A stretch of 11,494 nucleotides of DNA from Rhodopirellula sp. (GCA_003513555.1 DOPG01000330.1:7225-18718), one strand, 5' to 3'; shown: positions 1 to 7,434, counted from the first letter of the stretch. Notes: a model not told the origin generated them from the letters alone. Translations and numbers: made by a program.

Positions 1-10
1 TGGCGTTTAT

Positions 11-436
11 TCACGGCGTGGCGTTGGAACCCCCAGACGGCCTTGTGTCAACTTTGCAGGACAATGTGTCACACCGACCAGTCAATCGCAGACGATTTTT
101 GGCAAAGACTCGGTAGCCTGCTTCAAGCCCGTGAGAGATCCCCGGCACCCTAGTCAACGCCACAAGTGCCCCTAACCCGACGGCTGCGTAAAGACGACGA
201 AAAACCTCGACACCTATGATCCATTGACCGTCAGGCAAACGCCCTTGGATCTCATCCATGAAATCCTGAATGCTCCTGCCAAATTGATCCGGTGAGAAAT
301 CATCAGTGCTGATGTCGGTGAACCGGATGCGATGCCGCCTGTCCATCCAGCTCAACATTTTTATTTCGCGCATGCACAGGGGACATTCCCCGTCATAGAA
401 TCCTTCGCCCCGCCATTCCATTGATTGGTTCGACAT
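11..436 (-). CDS. DCC family (DUF393) thiol-disulfide oxidoreductase-like protein
   Basis: A 141-residue protein that fits the DCC/DUF393 family, small proteins named for a conserved DxxCxxC motif and proposed to act in thiol-disulfide exchange; the substrate is unknown. The signature is residues 13-21, FYDGECPLC, with the cysteine pair C18/C21. The rest of the family pattern follows: RIRFTDI near 37-42, GRLPDG at 65-70, GVEVFRRLYAAVG at 75-87, and a C-terminal YRVFAKNRLRLTGRC at 108-122. No signal peptide is visible, so it is probably cytoplasmic. I chose the ATG at 436, which puts the usual short lead before FYDGECPLC. A GTG at 487 in the same frame would add 17 residues unlike the family. 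It lies downstream of the flavoprotein gene on the same strand with a spacer of about 220 bases, so co-transcription is possible but not shown. The family call is strong and the biochemical role is weak. Confidence 0.88.
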   Translation of the reverse strand: MSNQSMEWRGEGFYDGECPLCMREIKMLSWMDRRHRIRFTDISTDDFSPDQFGRSIQDFMDEIQGRLPDGQWIIGVEVFRRLYAAVGLGALVALTRVPGISHGLEAGYRVFAKNRLRLTGRCDTLSCKVDTRPSGGSNATP

Positions 437-653
437 TGCTGTACTCGCTTTCCAAGAAGACGATTGGTGAGCGGAACGGTAATTCACCGCGTGGTATCAG
501 ATGGTAGCAATGAGTCTATCCCCCATCGCAAGCAATCGCACGATGAAGGCCAACTCAGTGATTCCGGCAACCACAGAAGGCGAAGAAGTCGTGAGTACCG
601 ATTTCAAAACAGCAGACCCTGAAGCGGCAAACGACAACCACTACGGTTCACAA

Positions 654-1292
654 TCAGGGAACCAGCCAAGAAACCTCAGTGCTACCTTGAGCACCGTAAG
701 TGAGCGACGCTCGAACATGCCCTCCCTGACGCAGGTACAGCCAGTCCACCGAATGCACCTGAGTCCTAACCAACCTGAAGTTTTCTCTTCCGACCTCAGA
801 CTCTGACTGGTTCAGGAAACGCTCTGCTGTACTTGGTGGCTGCTGACTCCAAACATGCTTACCGGGAGGATCCACCGACAGATACGCCGAACGGCTCTGC
901 AAAGTGACAGCCTCCCATGCCGCATCCGCCTTTTGATCATTGACAACAGTTGCGGTTCCCTGCAGTCGCAATTGAATCCTGGTCGATGGTTCATAAAACA
1001 ACCAACAGAGAGCCCCCCCGCTCAACTCCAGTTCCTTCACCTTGGCTGACCGAACATCCGTGTGAAAATCGACCGTGCGGGAAACAACATCGCATCGTCG
1101 CAGTACAACCGTCCGACCGCTTGGGCAGTGACTATCGTCACCAGTCTTTTTGATCGTCATTAAACATCCAGTGTTCCATGGATGTTTGTTACCAGTCGCC
1201 CCAGCCGCGAGACTCTGCCAGATGAGTGCGTCCATTCCATCGAGTGGCGTTTCCGATGAAAGCAAGAGATCAAACGCTGCCTGTAACCCCAT
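654..1292 (-). CDS. Pyridoxamine 5'-phosphate oxidase family protein (FMN-binding, Alr4036-like)
   Basis: A 212-residue protein matching the split-barrel flavoprotein group related to pyridoxamine 5'-phosphate oxidase, specifically the Alr4036-type FMN-binding branch. Visible family blocks are HPWNTGCLMTI (37-47), RTVVLRR (60-66), VDFHTDVRSAKVKEL (74-88, probably contacting the FMN phosphate), WLFYEPSTRIQLRLQGTA (97-114), DAAWEAVTLQSRSAYLS (123-139) and a C-terminal GRENFRLVRTQVHSVDWLYL (168-187). Proteins of this branch are about 190-210 residues, so it looks complete. They may oxidise pyridoxamine or pyridoxine phosphate or another flavin-dependent substrate, and many are uncharacterised. 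No signal peptide is seen. The start is uncertain. The ATG at 1292 has AGGGA too close to it, and an ATG at 1235 (M20) would also keep the whole conserved core. It precedes the DCC protein gene on the same strand. Long rightward ORFs over this region are antisense shadows. Confidence 0.85.
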   Translation of the reverse strand: MGLQAAFDLLLSSETPLDGMDALIWQSLAAGATGNKHPWNTGCLMTIKKTGDDSHCPSGRTVVLRRCDVVSRTVDFHTDVRSAKVKELELSGGALCWLFYEPSTRIQLRLQGTATVVNDQKADAAWEAVTLQSRSAYLSVDPPGKHVWSQQPPSTAERFLNQSESEVGRENFRLVRTQVHSVDWLYLRQGGHVRASLTYGAQGSTEVSWLVP

Positions 1293-1392
1293 TTCCCTGT
1301 TTCTCCGAAATGTACTGATCGAGACCCACTTAGAGCCTGACTTTATTCCAGCTAGCCGTTCAATAAAAGTCGCTCTTTAGAAAAGCCGACCA

Positions 1393-1773
1393 TTATTTCC
1401 CGTCCGTTGGACGAGCGGTTCCTTTCTGACGCCAATGCAAACTTTCACGGTTCCATTTCTCCAACGCAACCACATCCCCAGCTTCAATCATGGTGCCAAG
1501 TTCAATAGCACGACGAAGCTGTTCATCATTGAGTTGCTTATATGCCGTAAGGCGTCGATCTAAGTGGTTATACCAACAATCTTGAAACAGCTGGTCAAGT
1601 ATCACACGCATGAAACAGTGATCCTCTTTCAACCTCCAACCCTTCAGACGAGCGATGGCTGGAAGCGAGTGACGCGTCAATTCCAGATAACGATCCTGCA
1701 GTTCATACCGATGAATCCCATCGTCGCCGGCATGCCCCTGAAGTTCACTGTACCGATCTAGATTCGTGCTCAT
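1393..1773 (-). CDS. Hypothetical protein, 126 residues, conserved-looking
   Basis: I do not recognise a named domain. The chosen ATG at 1773 is preceded by AAGG about nine bases upstream (CAAGGGCTTTGG), a plausible ribosome-binding site. The same frame runs on upstream to 1914, but those 47 residues are rich in His, Cys and Trp and look non-coding. The protein is soluble, mixed-charge and probably mostly helical: RYELQDRYLELTRHSLPAIA (22-41), the compact motif DHCFMRVILDQLFQDCWYNHLDRR (51-74), and KQLNDEQLRRAIELGTMIEAGD (79-100). The density of Cys, His and Trp in 51-71 could suit a conserved binding pocket, but that is a guess. It is the first of three leftward genes, with about 100 bases before the flavoprotein start. 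Its protein-like composition supports it being real. Confidence 0.72.
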   Translation of the reverse strand: MSTNLDRYSELQGHAGDDGIHRYELQDRYLELTRHSLPAIARLKGWRLKEDHCFMRVILDQLFQDCWYNHLDRRLTAYKQLNDEQLRRAIELGTMIEAGDVVALEKWNRESLHWRQKGTARPTDGK

Positions 1774-2130
1774 ACCAAAGCCCTTGCGTTTGTGGCGTTG
1801 AAAGACCTGTCTTGATGGGACCGAAAAGTTGTTGGGCCAGCAACGCAAAATACCGAGGTAGTGCCACTCGACACCATGGTGACAGAAGACGTGGTGAGGG
1901 TAGAAGTACAGCAACCGTATCGCTTTCCACCCTGTTTCAACGAATCGACCAGCCCGGATGCAAGCACGCAGTAGATTCCCTGAACGCGATCACCGCGACT
2001 TCGAGCACAACCGATCTCCCCTGTCTCGCCTACACCATGATTCCCAAATGCACGAACATCGCTGATTGTTGTAAACTGGAGAGCATCACATGCAGAAACC
2101 TCTTTTACCGCTCATTTTATCGAAAACAAG
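1774..2130. other. Divergent intergenic spacer, 357 bases
   Basis: This spacer separates the leftward hypothetical gene from the rightward Tat-signal isomerase gene, so both promoters should lie here. Several ORFs of 60-110 codons cross it on both strands, but their translations are Cys-, His- and Ser-rich with no family resemblance, and I reject them. A perfect 10-base palindrome CACCATGGTG sits at 1872-1881. I see no convincing -35/-10 pair and no strong ribosome-binding site before the ATG at 2131. Confidence 0.5.
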
Positions 2131-3105
2131 ATGCCATCCTCTGAATTGTCACGACGGAAAATGATCGCCGGCATTGGCTTGCTGGCTGGCACTTGCAGCT
2201 CGCGAAACGTCAAGCTAATGCAGCTTTCGAACCCAGCCTCCGCGAGTACTTCCACAGCGAAAGTGCTACCACTAACCTTCAGTACCTACGGCTTGCCGAG
2301 TCTCTCGTTAAACCAAGCGATCGAGGCAATTGCCAATCACGGATACGATGGACTGGAAATCAACGTTGCATCCACGTCACGAACCGCGACGGAAAAACTC
2401 ACAGCCGCCCAGCGTAAAGAAGCGAAAAGTCGCTTGAAAGACCGCGGAATGGTCGTCAGTTCGTTGATGTCCCATCTGCAACCCCTGAGTTCCCTCGAGC
2501 GACATAGGCGGGATACTCGACGTTTGGAAAAGGATTGCATTCTGGCTCGTGAACTCTCGCCCGACGCCCCTCCCGTGATACAGACGATCCTCGGCGGGAA
2601 AGATTGGGGTGATTCCAAACAGAAATGCGTAGACCGGATCGCCGATTGGGTCTCCGTCGCCGAGGAGCATGGCATTGTCGTTGCTGTAAAGCCACATCGC
2701 GGGCACGCCATGTCGCGTCCATCCGAGGCGGCATGGCTGATCTCACAACTTGATCATCCCAAAGCACTGCGAATGTGGTACGACTACAGCCACTTCATCT
2801 TTCGAGACATACCGCTGAAACAGAGTCTCCAACAATCTCTTCCTATCATGGCGGGCGTCGCTGTCAAAGATGCCGTTAAAAGAGATGGCAAAGTCCAGTT
2901 TTTACTACCAGGTACAGCGGGCACCATCGACTACGAACTGCTTTTCAACATTTTGCAAGAAAACAAATTCTACGGATCAGTCTGCGTCGAAGTCAGCTCT
3001 CACGTTTGGAAACGCCCTGACTACGACTCAACAGTCGCCATGCGCAAGAGCTACGAAGTACTTACTACGGCCATGAGCAGTCACAGCTCTTCTCGCGTCA
3101 AATAA
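2131..3105 (+). CDS. Sugar phosphate isomerase/epimerase-like TIM-barrel protein with Tat signal
   Basis: A 324-residue protein of the xylose isomerase-like TIM-barrel superfamily (AP endonuclease 2 fold). The N-terminus has a twin-arginine motif, S7-R8-R9-K10-M, followed by a hydrophobic stretch (11-20), predicting Tat export. The ATG at 2131 is chosen because the next ATG, at 2161, would remove the RR motif. Fold landmarks: LTFSTYGLPSLSLNQAIEAIANHGYDGLEI (48-77), AVKPHRGH (185-192), WYDYSHF (216-222, with the Asp-x-x-His metal-ligand pattern), GVAVKDA (242-248), GTAGTIDY (261-268) and the last-strand Glu, E287 in VCVEVSS. These resemble family members acting on sugars or inositol derivatives; the actual substrate cannot be told. 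Where many members have Glu on the sixth-strand motif (lxxE-x-H), this one has Lys (K187). It stands alone on the + strand and converges on the DUF6159-like gene. No clear Shine-Dalgarno site is visible. Confidence 0.85.
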   Translation: MPSSELSRRKMIAGIGLLAGTCSSRNVKLMQLSNPASASTSTAKVLPLTFSTYGLPSLSLNQAIEAIANHGYDGLEINVASTSRTATEKLTAAQRKEAKSRLKDRGMVVSSLMSHLQPLSSLERHRRDTRRLEKDCILARELSPDAPPVIQTILGGKDWGDSKQKCVDRIADWVSVAEEHGIVVAVKPHRGHAMSRPSEAAWLISQLDHPKALRMWYDYSHFIFRDIPLKQSLQQSLPIMAGVAVKDAVKRDGKVQFLLPGTAGTIDYELLFNILQENKFYGSVCVEVSSHVWKRPDYDSTVAMRKSYEVLTTAMSSHSSSRVK

Positions 3106-3128
3106 ACAGCAGGGTTTTTCCAGCCAAT

Positions 3129-3154
3129 ACAGTGCATTTCACAGGATGCACTGT
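3129..3154. terminator. Hairpin between convergent genes, possible bidirectional terminator
   Basis: A perfect 8-base inverted repeat, ACAGTGCA (3129-3136) and TGCACTGT (3147-3154), with a 10-base loop. It lies 24 bases after the isomerase stop and about 77 bases beyond the stop of the leftward membrane protein gene, where a shared terminator is expected. Neither strand has a T-run next to the stem, so an intrinsic terminator is not proven. Confidence 0.35.
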
Positions 3155-3230
3155 GAAGCCTGCACTCCGGCATCATCATTCGCGTTGGAGCCAGGGAACC
3201 TACACATTCCCATCAGACCAACCCGCGTTT

Positions 3231-4103
3231 TTAGCGTGGGGCAAACGCCGCACCAAGACTATCGGTCTCGAATCCATCGGGAGTTTCCCCCTCAGCTCCA
3301 TACAGGTAAACCGCTGCCTGCGAAATCGCTGAAACCGCACTCGAAATGAGTGACACGAGCAACAATGCGATTACCCCTATCACAATCAAGGCAATCCCAA
3401 GGGCTGGTACCGCTGCGAGCAACGCACTTCCACCAATGATCAAACCGATGCCAGGCAACATGAATAGAAAGATGAGGAAGCCGATCCCAAAATGGGCCCC
3501 CATCGCGTCTCCCCAAGACTCTTTGAGAATCGCTCCTGAACGTTTGATAGCTTTGATCGGCCCTACTTTTTCGACAACCAGTACAGGAACAACAAAGTAG
3601 GTTAATGCAGCCCAAGCCATTCCAAGGAGGCTGGAAACAATCGCACCAACTTTCTCACTGCGACTTTCAATCACACGTAAAATCAGACCCACGGAAGCAC
3701 TGACCAAAGCCCAACCTGCGATCTGCGGCAAGCGATTCATCGACGCCTTGAGCCCTTCGCTAATCGTCGGTTTTCCACCATAAAAACGCTTGATCGCACA
3801 GGCAACCAAAGCACTATTGAAAAACACAACAACGAAGTAGTTCACAAAGTAAAACAAAAAGAGCACACCGAGATACAACGCGTTCTGCATGGAATCATCT
3901 CCACCAGCTTTCGCGTCTTGCTCCACGCCACTCATGATCTCCGCTCCTCCGCCCGCCACGAACAGGGGAATTGCAAAACTTGCCATCACCATCAGGCAGC
4001 AAATACCGCTCAAGATTGGAAAAACGATCAGTTGCTTCTCTGACTTGAGCACTGCCCAACTCTGCTTGGCAAGTGAAAATCCTGTGCTAAATCGCTGGAA
4101 CAT
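3231..4103 (-). CDS. DUF6159-like multi-pass membrane protein
   Basis: A 290-residue integral membrane protein resembling the uncharacterised DUF6159 family, to judge from the N-terminal pattern FSTGFSLAKQSWAVLKSEKQLIVFPILSG and the Lys/Gly-rich loops. About six hydrophobic segments are visible: roughly residues 25-51, 77-104, 127-145, 153-177, 202-224 and 228-258. The loop GPIKAIKRSGAILKESWGDAMG (181-202), after PVLVVEKV, is typical of the family. There is no catalytic motif and the function is unknown. The start has GGTGAT a few bases upstream (GGTGATCCA then ATG), a fair ribosome-binding site. It is convergent with the isomerase gene and lies about 200 bases downstream of the sulfatase gene on the same strand. 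The membrane topology is clear; the family name is from memory of the pattern and less certain. Confidence 0.82.
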   Translation of the reverse strand: MFQRFSTGFSLAKQSWAVLKSEKQLIVFPILSGICCLMVMASFAIPLFVAGGGAEIMSGVEQDAKAGGDDSMQNALYLGVLFLFYFVNYFVVVFFNSALVACAIKRFYGGKPTISEGLKASMNRLPQIAGWALVSASVGLILRVIESRSEKVGAIVSSLLGMAWAALTYFVVPVLVVEKVGPIKAIKRSGAILKESWGDAMGAHFGIGFLIFLFMLPGIGLIIGGSALLAAVPALGIALIVIGVIALLLVSLISSAVSAISQAAVYLYGAEGETPDGFETDSLGAAFAPR

Positions 4104-4273
4104 TGGATCACCATTGGTGTTTTCGGATGCCGGGCAAAAAGCCGCGCTAGGTTGATTGTTCGTCCCGGAAGTTTACCCACGTTCTACTGGAACTGCGACA
4201 GCATTACAACGAAAACCCCGCAGCGAGTGAAAACTTCTTACCCACACACCCCAAACGCCGGAATCACACAACT

Positions 4274-4295
4274 GCGACGCATTATTCAACGTCGC
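4274..4295 (-). terminator. Short GC-rich hairpin just past the sulfatase stop
   Basis: GCGACG (4274-4279) and CGTCGC (4290-4295) form a six-base GC-rich stem with a 10-base loop, starting seven bases after the sulfatase stop codon on the leftward strand. No T-run follows. It may be a weak terminator or an mRNA 3'-end structure, or chance. Confidence 0.25.
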
Positions 4296-4302
4296 CGCCG
4301 TT

Positions 4303-6021
4303 TCACTTCGTGGGTTTGTTTTTGAATGGCCATGGCTGGACGCCAACGCGGTCTGCCCACGCCTGCCATTTGGCAACCATTTCCTTGAGTTTCTCGGGAT
4401 GCTTGTCCGCAAGATCGTTAAGTTCAGTGCGGTCCGCGTCCATATCGAACAATTCCCAACGAGTTGGCTGGTCTCTCCGATAAGCTGAAACGATTTTCCA
4501 GCGACCATCCCGTAAGGCCAAGTTTCCGTGGTGCTCGAAGCCAACAGGTTCTACTCGCTCAATACTCTCTCCCGAGAATGCTGGGACTAAGCTCTTGCCT
4601 TCCATGGGTTGTACCTCGTGGCCGGCGAACTCAAGTGGATAGTTACCTTGAGCAGCCTCTAAAAAGGTTGGCATCACATCAATCAGATGAGTCGGGTCAT
4701 GAACCAGCCCTCCTCTTTGAGGCATTGGGATACCGGCAGGCCAGTGCACCACAAATGGTGTACTGATCCCCCCCTCATAACCGTCGTGTTTGTATCCTCG
4801 AAAGGGAGTGTTCGAAGCATTAGCCCAACCGAGGCCGTAGGCTACAAACGTGTCCTCACCGCCGGGCATCGTTTCTGGACCGGTTCTGACCCAGCGACCG
4901 TCACGTGTCTGCATGGGTGGCCAAATTTTGGTTTGCAGGTCGTCAGGGCCAAACGGCATAAAATCAAACCGTTCTTTCTTGTCGGCATTGGACGCGCGTC
5001 CGTAGCCCTCTGCACAACCACCATTATCTTGAAGATAGATCACCAGTGTATTGTCCAGTTCCCCATTCTTTTCCAACACGTCAATGATCCGACCAATTCC
5101 CTGGTCCATGCGGTCAACCATCGCGGCGTAGACTTCCATGCAACGTATATCCCACTCCTTATGTTTGAATCCTTCCCAGCTGACCGCTCCGTCTGACATC
5201 GCCCAACGTTTATCAAGAACCCCTTCTTGAATTGCTTTTTCGTACCGTTTCTTACGAATCGGTTCGTAGCCTTTGTCATAAACCCCCTGGTACTTTTCAA
5301 TCTCTTTCTGGGGCGCGTGCATTGGCCAGTGAGCACTGGTGTACGCCACGTAGAGAAAAAAGGGCTCACCTGACTGCTGCTTCAGATGATCAGACACGAA
5401 GTGGGCCGCGTTATCGCTGATCGCATCAGTGTAATAGAAACTTTCCGGCTGATACTCGGGATCATTGACTGGTGTGATGTACTGATTCCCTCGGCACAAA
5501 GTCGCAGGATCAAAAAAGCTGCCTGCCCCCGTGATGGTACCGTAGAAACGATTAAATCCCCGCTGTAATGGCCAATTGGATTGATCGGCTTTAGGACCCG
5601 TGTGCCGCGTGACGTGCCCTTTACCTGACATGTAGTTCCGGTAACCCGCGAGTCTCAACGATTCTGCCAGCGTCACGCAACGGCGATTCAAATCGCCTCG
5701 ATACGCTTCGTATCCCCGGTCACCCGTCATCAAACCGATCCCCGCCTGATGCGAATACAGTCCAGTCAACAAAGACGCGCGAGTCGGGCAGCACCGTGAC
5801 GTATTGTAGAACTGAGTGAAACGCAACCCATTACCGGCCAAGCGATCCAAAACTGGAGTTTCTATTTCGCTGCCATAACAACCGATATCCGTGTACCCCA
5901 TATCATCGGCCATGATCAAAACGATATTGGGCTTATCAGCAGCATGAACGGAGTGCTGGCAGCACATGAACAACAACCCTAACACAGAGGGCAACAAGCA
6001 ACGGGAATAGATGGGGTGCAT
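4303..6021 (-). CDS. Secreted formylglycine-dependent sulfatase (arylsulfatase family)
   Basis: A 572-residue sulfatase of the alkaline phosphatase superfamily, expected to hydrolyse sulfate esters, probably on algal or other polysaccharides as is common in planctomycetes; the substrate is not predictable here. Residues 1-27 are a signal peptide with a V-H-A cleavage site before ADKPNIVLIMADDMG. The catalytic signature C77-C78-P79-T80-R81-ASLLTG matches C-x-P-x-R, so C77 is the residue to be converted to formylglycine. Metal ligands D39, D40 and D332-N333 (IYLQDNGG) are present, as are K134 and H136 (SGKGH) and H231 (TSAHWPMHAP). Near the C-terminus, the usual substrate-cleft segment around YKHDGYEGGISTPF and the block RWELFDMDADRTELNDLA are intact. 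The length is normal. The start gives a well-formed signal peptide; only a weak AGG lies upstream. A formylglycine-generating enzyme must be encoded elsewhere. Confidence 0.95.
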   Translation of the reverse strand: MHPIYSRCLLPSVLGLLFMCCQHSVHAADKPNIVLIMADDMGYTDIGCYGSEIETPVLDRLAGNGLRFTQFYNTSRCCPTRASLLTGLYSHQAGIGLMTGDRGYEAYRGDLNRRCVTLAESLRLAGYRNYMSGKGHVTRHTGPKADQSNWPLQRGFNRFYGTITGAGSFFDPATLCRGNQYITPVNDPEYQPESFYYTDAISDNAAHFVSDHLKQQSGEPFFLYVAYTSAHWPMHAPQKEIEKYQGVYDKGYEPIRKKRYEKAIQEGVLDKRWAMSDGAVSWEGFKHKEWDIRCMEVYAAMVDRMDQGIGRIIDVLEKNGELDNTLVIYLQDNGGCAEGYGRASNADKKERFDFMPFGPDDLQTKIWPPMQTRDGRWVRTGPETMPGGEDTFVAYGLGWANASNTPFRGYKHDGYEGGISTPFVVHWPAGIPMPQRGGLVHDPTHLIDVMPTFLEAAQGNYPLEFAGHEVQPMEGKSLVPAFSGESIERVEPVGFEHHGNLALRDGRWKIVSAYRRDQPTRWELFDMDADRTELNDLADKHPEKLKEMVAKWQAWADRVGVQPWPFKNKPTK

Positions 6022-6256
6022 CGAGAGATACCTATTTCATTCCGGACATATGACATGAAGTAAAGCAATTTTCAGCATCACTGAAAAAGCTAGTGCGACT
6101 ACATCATAAACGACAGAACACACTCACCCTACGGCAGCCAGATCGCAACCTCAAAATAATGGTCGCAAGATGCTTTGTAGCGTGCAAAGCGGAGTTTCCA
6201 GCAAGCGGCTTATCCATGAGCCCCTCATTCGATCTCGCTCCTTCGCGTGATCTCTA

Positions 6257-6277
6257 TCGTATCGCCAAACGATACGA
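6257..6277 (-). terminator. Stem-loop, 8-base perfect stem, downstream of rhomboid gene
   Basis: TCGTATCG (6257-6264) and CGATACGA (6270-6277) pair perfectly around a 5-base loop. It is the second of two hairpins met by leftward transcription about 80-100 bases past the rhomboid stop. No T-run follows, so it is a candidate terminator or a binding dyad, not a proven intrinsic terminator. Confidence 0.4.
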
Positions 6278-6293
6278 GACCAGCCTTGCTGTA

Positions 6294-6308
6294 TGCGATT
6301 TAATCGCA
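6294..6308 (-). terminator. Stem-loop, TGCGATT/AATCGCA, downstream of rhomboid gene
   Basis: A near-perfect palindrome of 7-base arms around one central T (6294-6300 and 6302-6308). As RNA it would fold as a six-base stem with a three-base loop. It lies about 50 bases past the rhomboid stop and 16 bases from the next hairpin. As DNA it could also be an operator-like dyad. Confidence 0.35.
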
Positions 6309-6358
6309 GATGCAGCAACTCCTAATTACTACCATTAGCAGGCAAATCAACACCGGGG

Positions 6359-7258
6359 TCAGCCAGCCAGCGCCAATCCCACGGCCCATGCGGTCGCCAC
6401 AAACATCAGTGCGACTGCCCCACAGACCTGTTGAATGCGAGGACTGCTGAGCCAGTCCGAGGGCAAGACAGCCCCCACCCAACCGAGTACGAGTCCGGCT
6501 AACAAGCCTGTCGCGTGAGCCGTCACGTCCGTATTTTCGCCGCCGATTCCGGTAAATCCAAAAATCACCAACCCACCAATCAACGGACTCCAACGTTTCA
6601 GAAATTTTTCACGCGGACCGGATCGCGGCTGCAAAGCATGGGAGACAAGGACGCCCAATGCTGAAAAGACGGCCGTCGACGCACCGATGCAAGTGTGATC
6701 TGCGGATTGCAGCATGGCGTTGACAAGATTACCCAACGCCCCAGAGAAAACGATGACTAACCATGCCACACCTCCCCCAAGCACTCTGCCTGCCATCAAG
6801 CCGAACACACAACCAAAAACCAAATTGGACCCGATGTGCCCAGGATCAAGGTGCAGCGTTAGCGCGGTGACGGTTCTCCACCACTGACCCTCCAGCACCA
6901 AGCCCGCTTGCATTTGGCCTGCCGTCCACCAATCAAAACCGAGGCCCGACCGTCCCATCAGAACAGCAACCAACATCAGCACGCCAGCATAAACACTAAC
7001 ACCCAAGAGAGCGCCACCATAGGTTGGAATCAAAATGGGCCGCTCGCTGCTCTGCTCAGCAGACTCACGTTGGTAGGAAGCAATTTCTTCCACCGCCCGA
7101 ATCGCCTCAGCGCTAGGCACTAGAATCAACCAACCACCTCGGAATTGCTTAATTTTTGACTTGATTCCAAGCGACTCAAGAACAAATCGCAATTCCGTAG
7201 CTTCACCACGGTAGCCCGTCTCGCAAGCAACTTCATGACCGGGTGGTGGTTCATACAT
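6359..7258 (-). CDS. Rhomboid family intramembrane serine protease with N-terminal extension
   Basis: A 299-residue protein from the ATG at 7258 (a GTG at 7267 adds three residues). The rhomboid core shows WWRTVTALTLHLDPGHIGSNLVFG, where H136, H141 and N145 match the conserved His-x4-His-x3-Asn of GlpG-type enzymes. The nucleophile motif is GAST with S194, and the catalytic histidine is H248 in DVTAHATGLLAGLVLG. Ser-His dyad residues are therefore present and it is probably active in the membrane. Roughly six to seven hydrophobic segments run from about residue 82 to the C-terminus. Residues 1-72 are soluble and contain EATELRFVLESLGIKSKIKQFRGGWLILVPSAEAIRAVEEIASYQ, which looks like a small DUF2007-like alpha/beta domain. 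This is a pattern match only. The start lies three bases past the stop of a possible small ORF, suggesting translational coupling. Substrates are unknown. Confidence 0.93.
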   Translation of the reverse strand: MYEPPPGHEVACETGYRGEATELRFVLESLGIKSKIKQFRGGWLILVPSAEAIRAVEEIASYQRESAEQSSERPILIPTYGGALLGVSVYAGVLMLVAVLMGRSGLGFDWWTAGQMQAGLVLEGQWWRTVTALTLHLDPGHIGSNLVFGCVFGLMAGRVLGGGVAWLVIVFSGALGNLVNAMLQSADHTCIGASTAVFSALGVLVSHALQPRSGPREKFLKRWSPLIGGLVIFGFTGIGGENTDVTAHATGLLAGLVLGWVGAVLPSDWLSSPRIQQVCGAVALMFVATAWAVGLALAG

Positions 7259-7263
7259 GACTT

Positions 7264-7434
7264 TCACACAGGATCAACGTGAATTGGAATATCTGGCTTA
7301 TCTTCAACGACTTGAATCCCCATGACCAGCCTTAAGCGAGCGAGCACGAGGGAATCATAGCGAACAGTTTCAACAAATTGACAAACACCACCCAATCGCT
7401 TGAGGCCGTCAACAAGGGAAGAACGTTCAGATCG
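7264..7434 (-). CDS. Possible small ORF or 5'-damaged gene coupled to rhomboid
   Basis: A stop-free leftward frame of 56 codons ends with TGA at 7264-7266, three bases before the rhomboid ATG. Its translation looks protein-like, with GLKRLGGVCQFVETVRYD, then LVLARLRLVMGIQVVEDK and PDIPIHVDPV at the C-terminus: balanced hydrophobic and charged residues and few Cys or His. I do not recognise a family. No ATG opens the full frame; internal candidates are TTG at 7395, GTG at 7347 and ATG at 7323. An ATG at 7436-7438 is exactly one base out of frame, and it becomes in-frame if one base (the A at 7435) is removed. Either the gene starts at a rare codon, or it is broken by a one-base insertion, or there is a sequencing error, or it is chance. 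Tight spacing to the rhomboid start and position after a terminator favour a real first cistron. Confidence 0.35.
   Translation of the reverse strand, partial: RSERSSLVDGLKRLGGVCQFVETVRYDSLVLARLRLVMGIQVVEDKPDIPIHVDPV

Larger units (their letters stand above)
6022..6358. other. Intergenic spacer with two stem-loops, 337 bases
   Basis: This lies between the stop of the rhomboid gene and the start of the sulfatase gene, both leftward, so it should hold the rhomboid 3' end and the sulfatase promoter. An 81-codon rightward ORF (6093-6338) has no family resemblance and no ribosome-binding site, and I do not call it. Two strong inverted repeats occupy 6257-6308. I see no clear promoter hexamers near the sulfatase start. 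Confidence 0.5.

Noticed and set aside
501..806. Rightward 101-codon ORF in front of and antisense to the flavoprotein gene
   Set aside because: The first part looks mildly protein-like, but half of it is antisense to a well-supported gene, there is no ribosome-binding site, and no family resemblance is seen.
1812..2144. Rightward 110-codon ORF across the spacer before the isomerase gene
   Set aside because: The translation is rich in Cys, Arg and Ser without domain-like pattern, and it overlaps the isomerase start in another frame.
5788..5793. Second cysteine of the sulfatase motif (C78) as the formylglycine site
   Set aside because: Only C77 fits the spacing C-x-P-x-R; CC before PTR is common in planctomycete sulfatases.
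6093..6338. Rightward 81-codon ORF between the sulfatase and rhomboid genes
   Set aside because: There is no ribosome-binding site and no recognisable pattern, and its last third is made of the two hairpins, which explains the sequence better.
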